Assembly: GCF_000189635.1 (NCBI RefSeq)
Contig: NW_002476373.1
Span: 60,862 to 124,861, forward strand
From: Tetrahymena thermophila SB210
Taxonomy: Eukaryota; Ciliophora; Oligohymenophorea; Hymenostomatida; Tetrahymenidae
Direction of reading: 5' to 3'
Length of the DNA stretch: 64,000 nt
The position numbers and the translations under genes are program-made. Below, one piece after another: positions 63,794-64,000 of the stretch. How positions within the stretch are numbered: the stretch's first letter is position 1; every line of letters begins with the position of its first letter. The notes under the pieces were generated by a model. That model saw only the letters and a list, made by a program, of their open reading frames with translations. It searched no databases and was not told the DNA's origin.

Positions 63794-64000
63794 CTTATTA
63801 AATATTTAAGAAAAAATATTTAATTAATTAATAAGTTATTTAGAAGGAAAAAATGACTAAAAAGTATGAAATAATAAGAAATAAATTAATAAATAATAAA
63901 ATCAATGTTGAAAATAAAAAATGAGTTAAATTAAGAGAGATAGTAGAAGAAGAAGAAAAAAAAAACACTGGTACAATAAAAAATAAAAATAAAATAAAAT
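59372..64000 (-). CDS. LRR protein, tandem array of single-repeat exons (partial, runs off the window)
   Basis: Minus-strand exons of 90 nt at 59372-59461, 59757-59846, 60106-60195, 60477-60566, 60728-60817, 61077-61166, 61464-61553, 62579-62668, 62943-63032, 63322-63411 and 63703-63793 (91 nt), plus a broken one (61846-61911 and 62294-62312). Each encodes one 30-residue LRR, e.g. RKNQIIDQGASGLGSAL then NYTNLSSLILDL, between phase-2 GT-AG introns, exactly the module plan of the kinase-LRR gene at 5.9-14 kb but with much longer introns (160-300 bp) that are themselves repeated. The 5' part lies beyond 64000 and the 3' terminal exon was not found, so protein length, N-terminal domain and function are unknown. 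Whether every exon is spliced in is uncertain because some donors have drifted (CTTTA|GT, CTTGG|GT). Confidence 0.75.
61912..62293. mobile_element. insert or rearrangement splitting one LRR exon
   Basis: The exon at 61846 stops after the CCTGATGCA position and the complementary 5' part (CACCAATTTAATTTCTAC) only reappears at about 62295. The sequence between includes about 330 bp (from about 61968) unlike any other unit, GC-richer in places (GAGCCACATAAATTAATGGC, GAAACTGGGTGTATG, GTGCATTTACATGTGCGAG). No open frame or clear inverted ends, so it could be an insertion or a rearrangement junction. Confidence 0.5.

Noticed and set aside
1..64000. tRNA, 5S, rRNA, CRISPR or bacterial-type promoters
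   Set aside because: No cloverleaf-like GC-rich segments with a GGTTCRA loop, no rRNA motifs and no regular spacer-repeat array were seen; the regular arrays present are LRR exons.

Overview
The window reads as nuclear DNA of a ciliate very like Tetrahymena, probably macronuclear. It is extremely AT-rich. TAA and TAG occur in frame throughout clearly recognisable genes (OXA1, a MACPF protein, a protein kinase), so they must be read as glutamine, and TGA is the only stop. Introns are short, AT-rich, and mostly GTAAA...TAG. Standard-code ORF calls are therefore nearly all meaningless here; all genes below were read by eye with the ciliate code.

Layout. 1-2.3 kb: AT-rich spacer with a GC-richer island (about 1497-1800) of consecutive hairpins, a candidate structured RNA. 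2.4-5.2 kb: a four-exon glyoxalase/VOC gene (+), convergent with a ten-exon OXA1/YidC-type mitochondrial insertase gene (-). 5.9-17.2 kb: a very large minus-strand gene with an N-terminal protein kinase in one long exon, followed by more than 35 leucine-rich repeats, nearly every repeat on its own 90-nt exon. 17.3-18.0 kb: a small hypothetical gene (-). 19.2-29.4 kb: a six-exon gene (+) for a 3257-residue secreted-then-membrane protein (signal peptide, Cys-rich module, long ectodomain with GGAI/FxxN beta-helix repeats, EGF-like module, several TM helices, cytoplasmic tail). 30.1-30.8 kb: a decayed fragment of that gene's 3' end. 31.6-35.6 kb: an intronless LRR protein (+).

36.3-49.3 kb is a second copy of the 16.7-29.4 kb block. 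It holds a decayed start of the kinase-LRR gene, a shortened copy of the small gene, and a full-length open paralogue of the giant membrane protein (3394 residues). The second copy carries foldback (long inverted repeat) elements absent from the first, one of them inserted inside the coding exon without breaking the frame. 49.3-52.3 kb is spacer. 52.3-53.3 kb: a secreted MACPF/perforin-family protein with distinctly richer codon use. 55.3-58.3 kb: a Cys-rich, multi-TM surface protein. 59.4 kb to the end: a tandem array of 90-nt LRR exons (-) in repeated units of mostly 350-390 bp (one step is 251 bp), with one exon broken by an insertion; the gene runs off the window.

Taken together most of the window looks like a fast-evolving surface and recognition gene cluster: duplicated giant membrane proteins head-to-head with kinase-LRR genes, two further LRR genes, a Cys-rich membrane protein and a pore-former-family protein. 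That the membrane protein and the kinase-LRR protein act together is inference from their divergent pairing and co-duplication only. No tRNA, rRNA, CRISPR or bacterial-type element was recognised.
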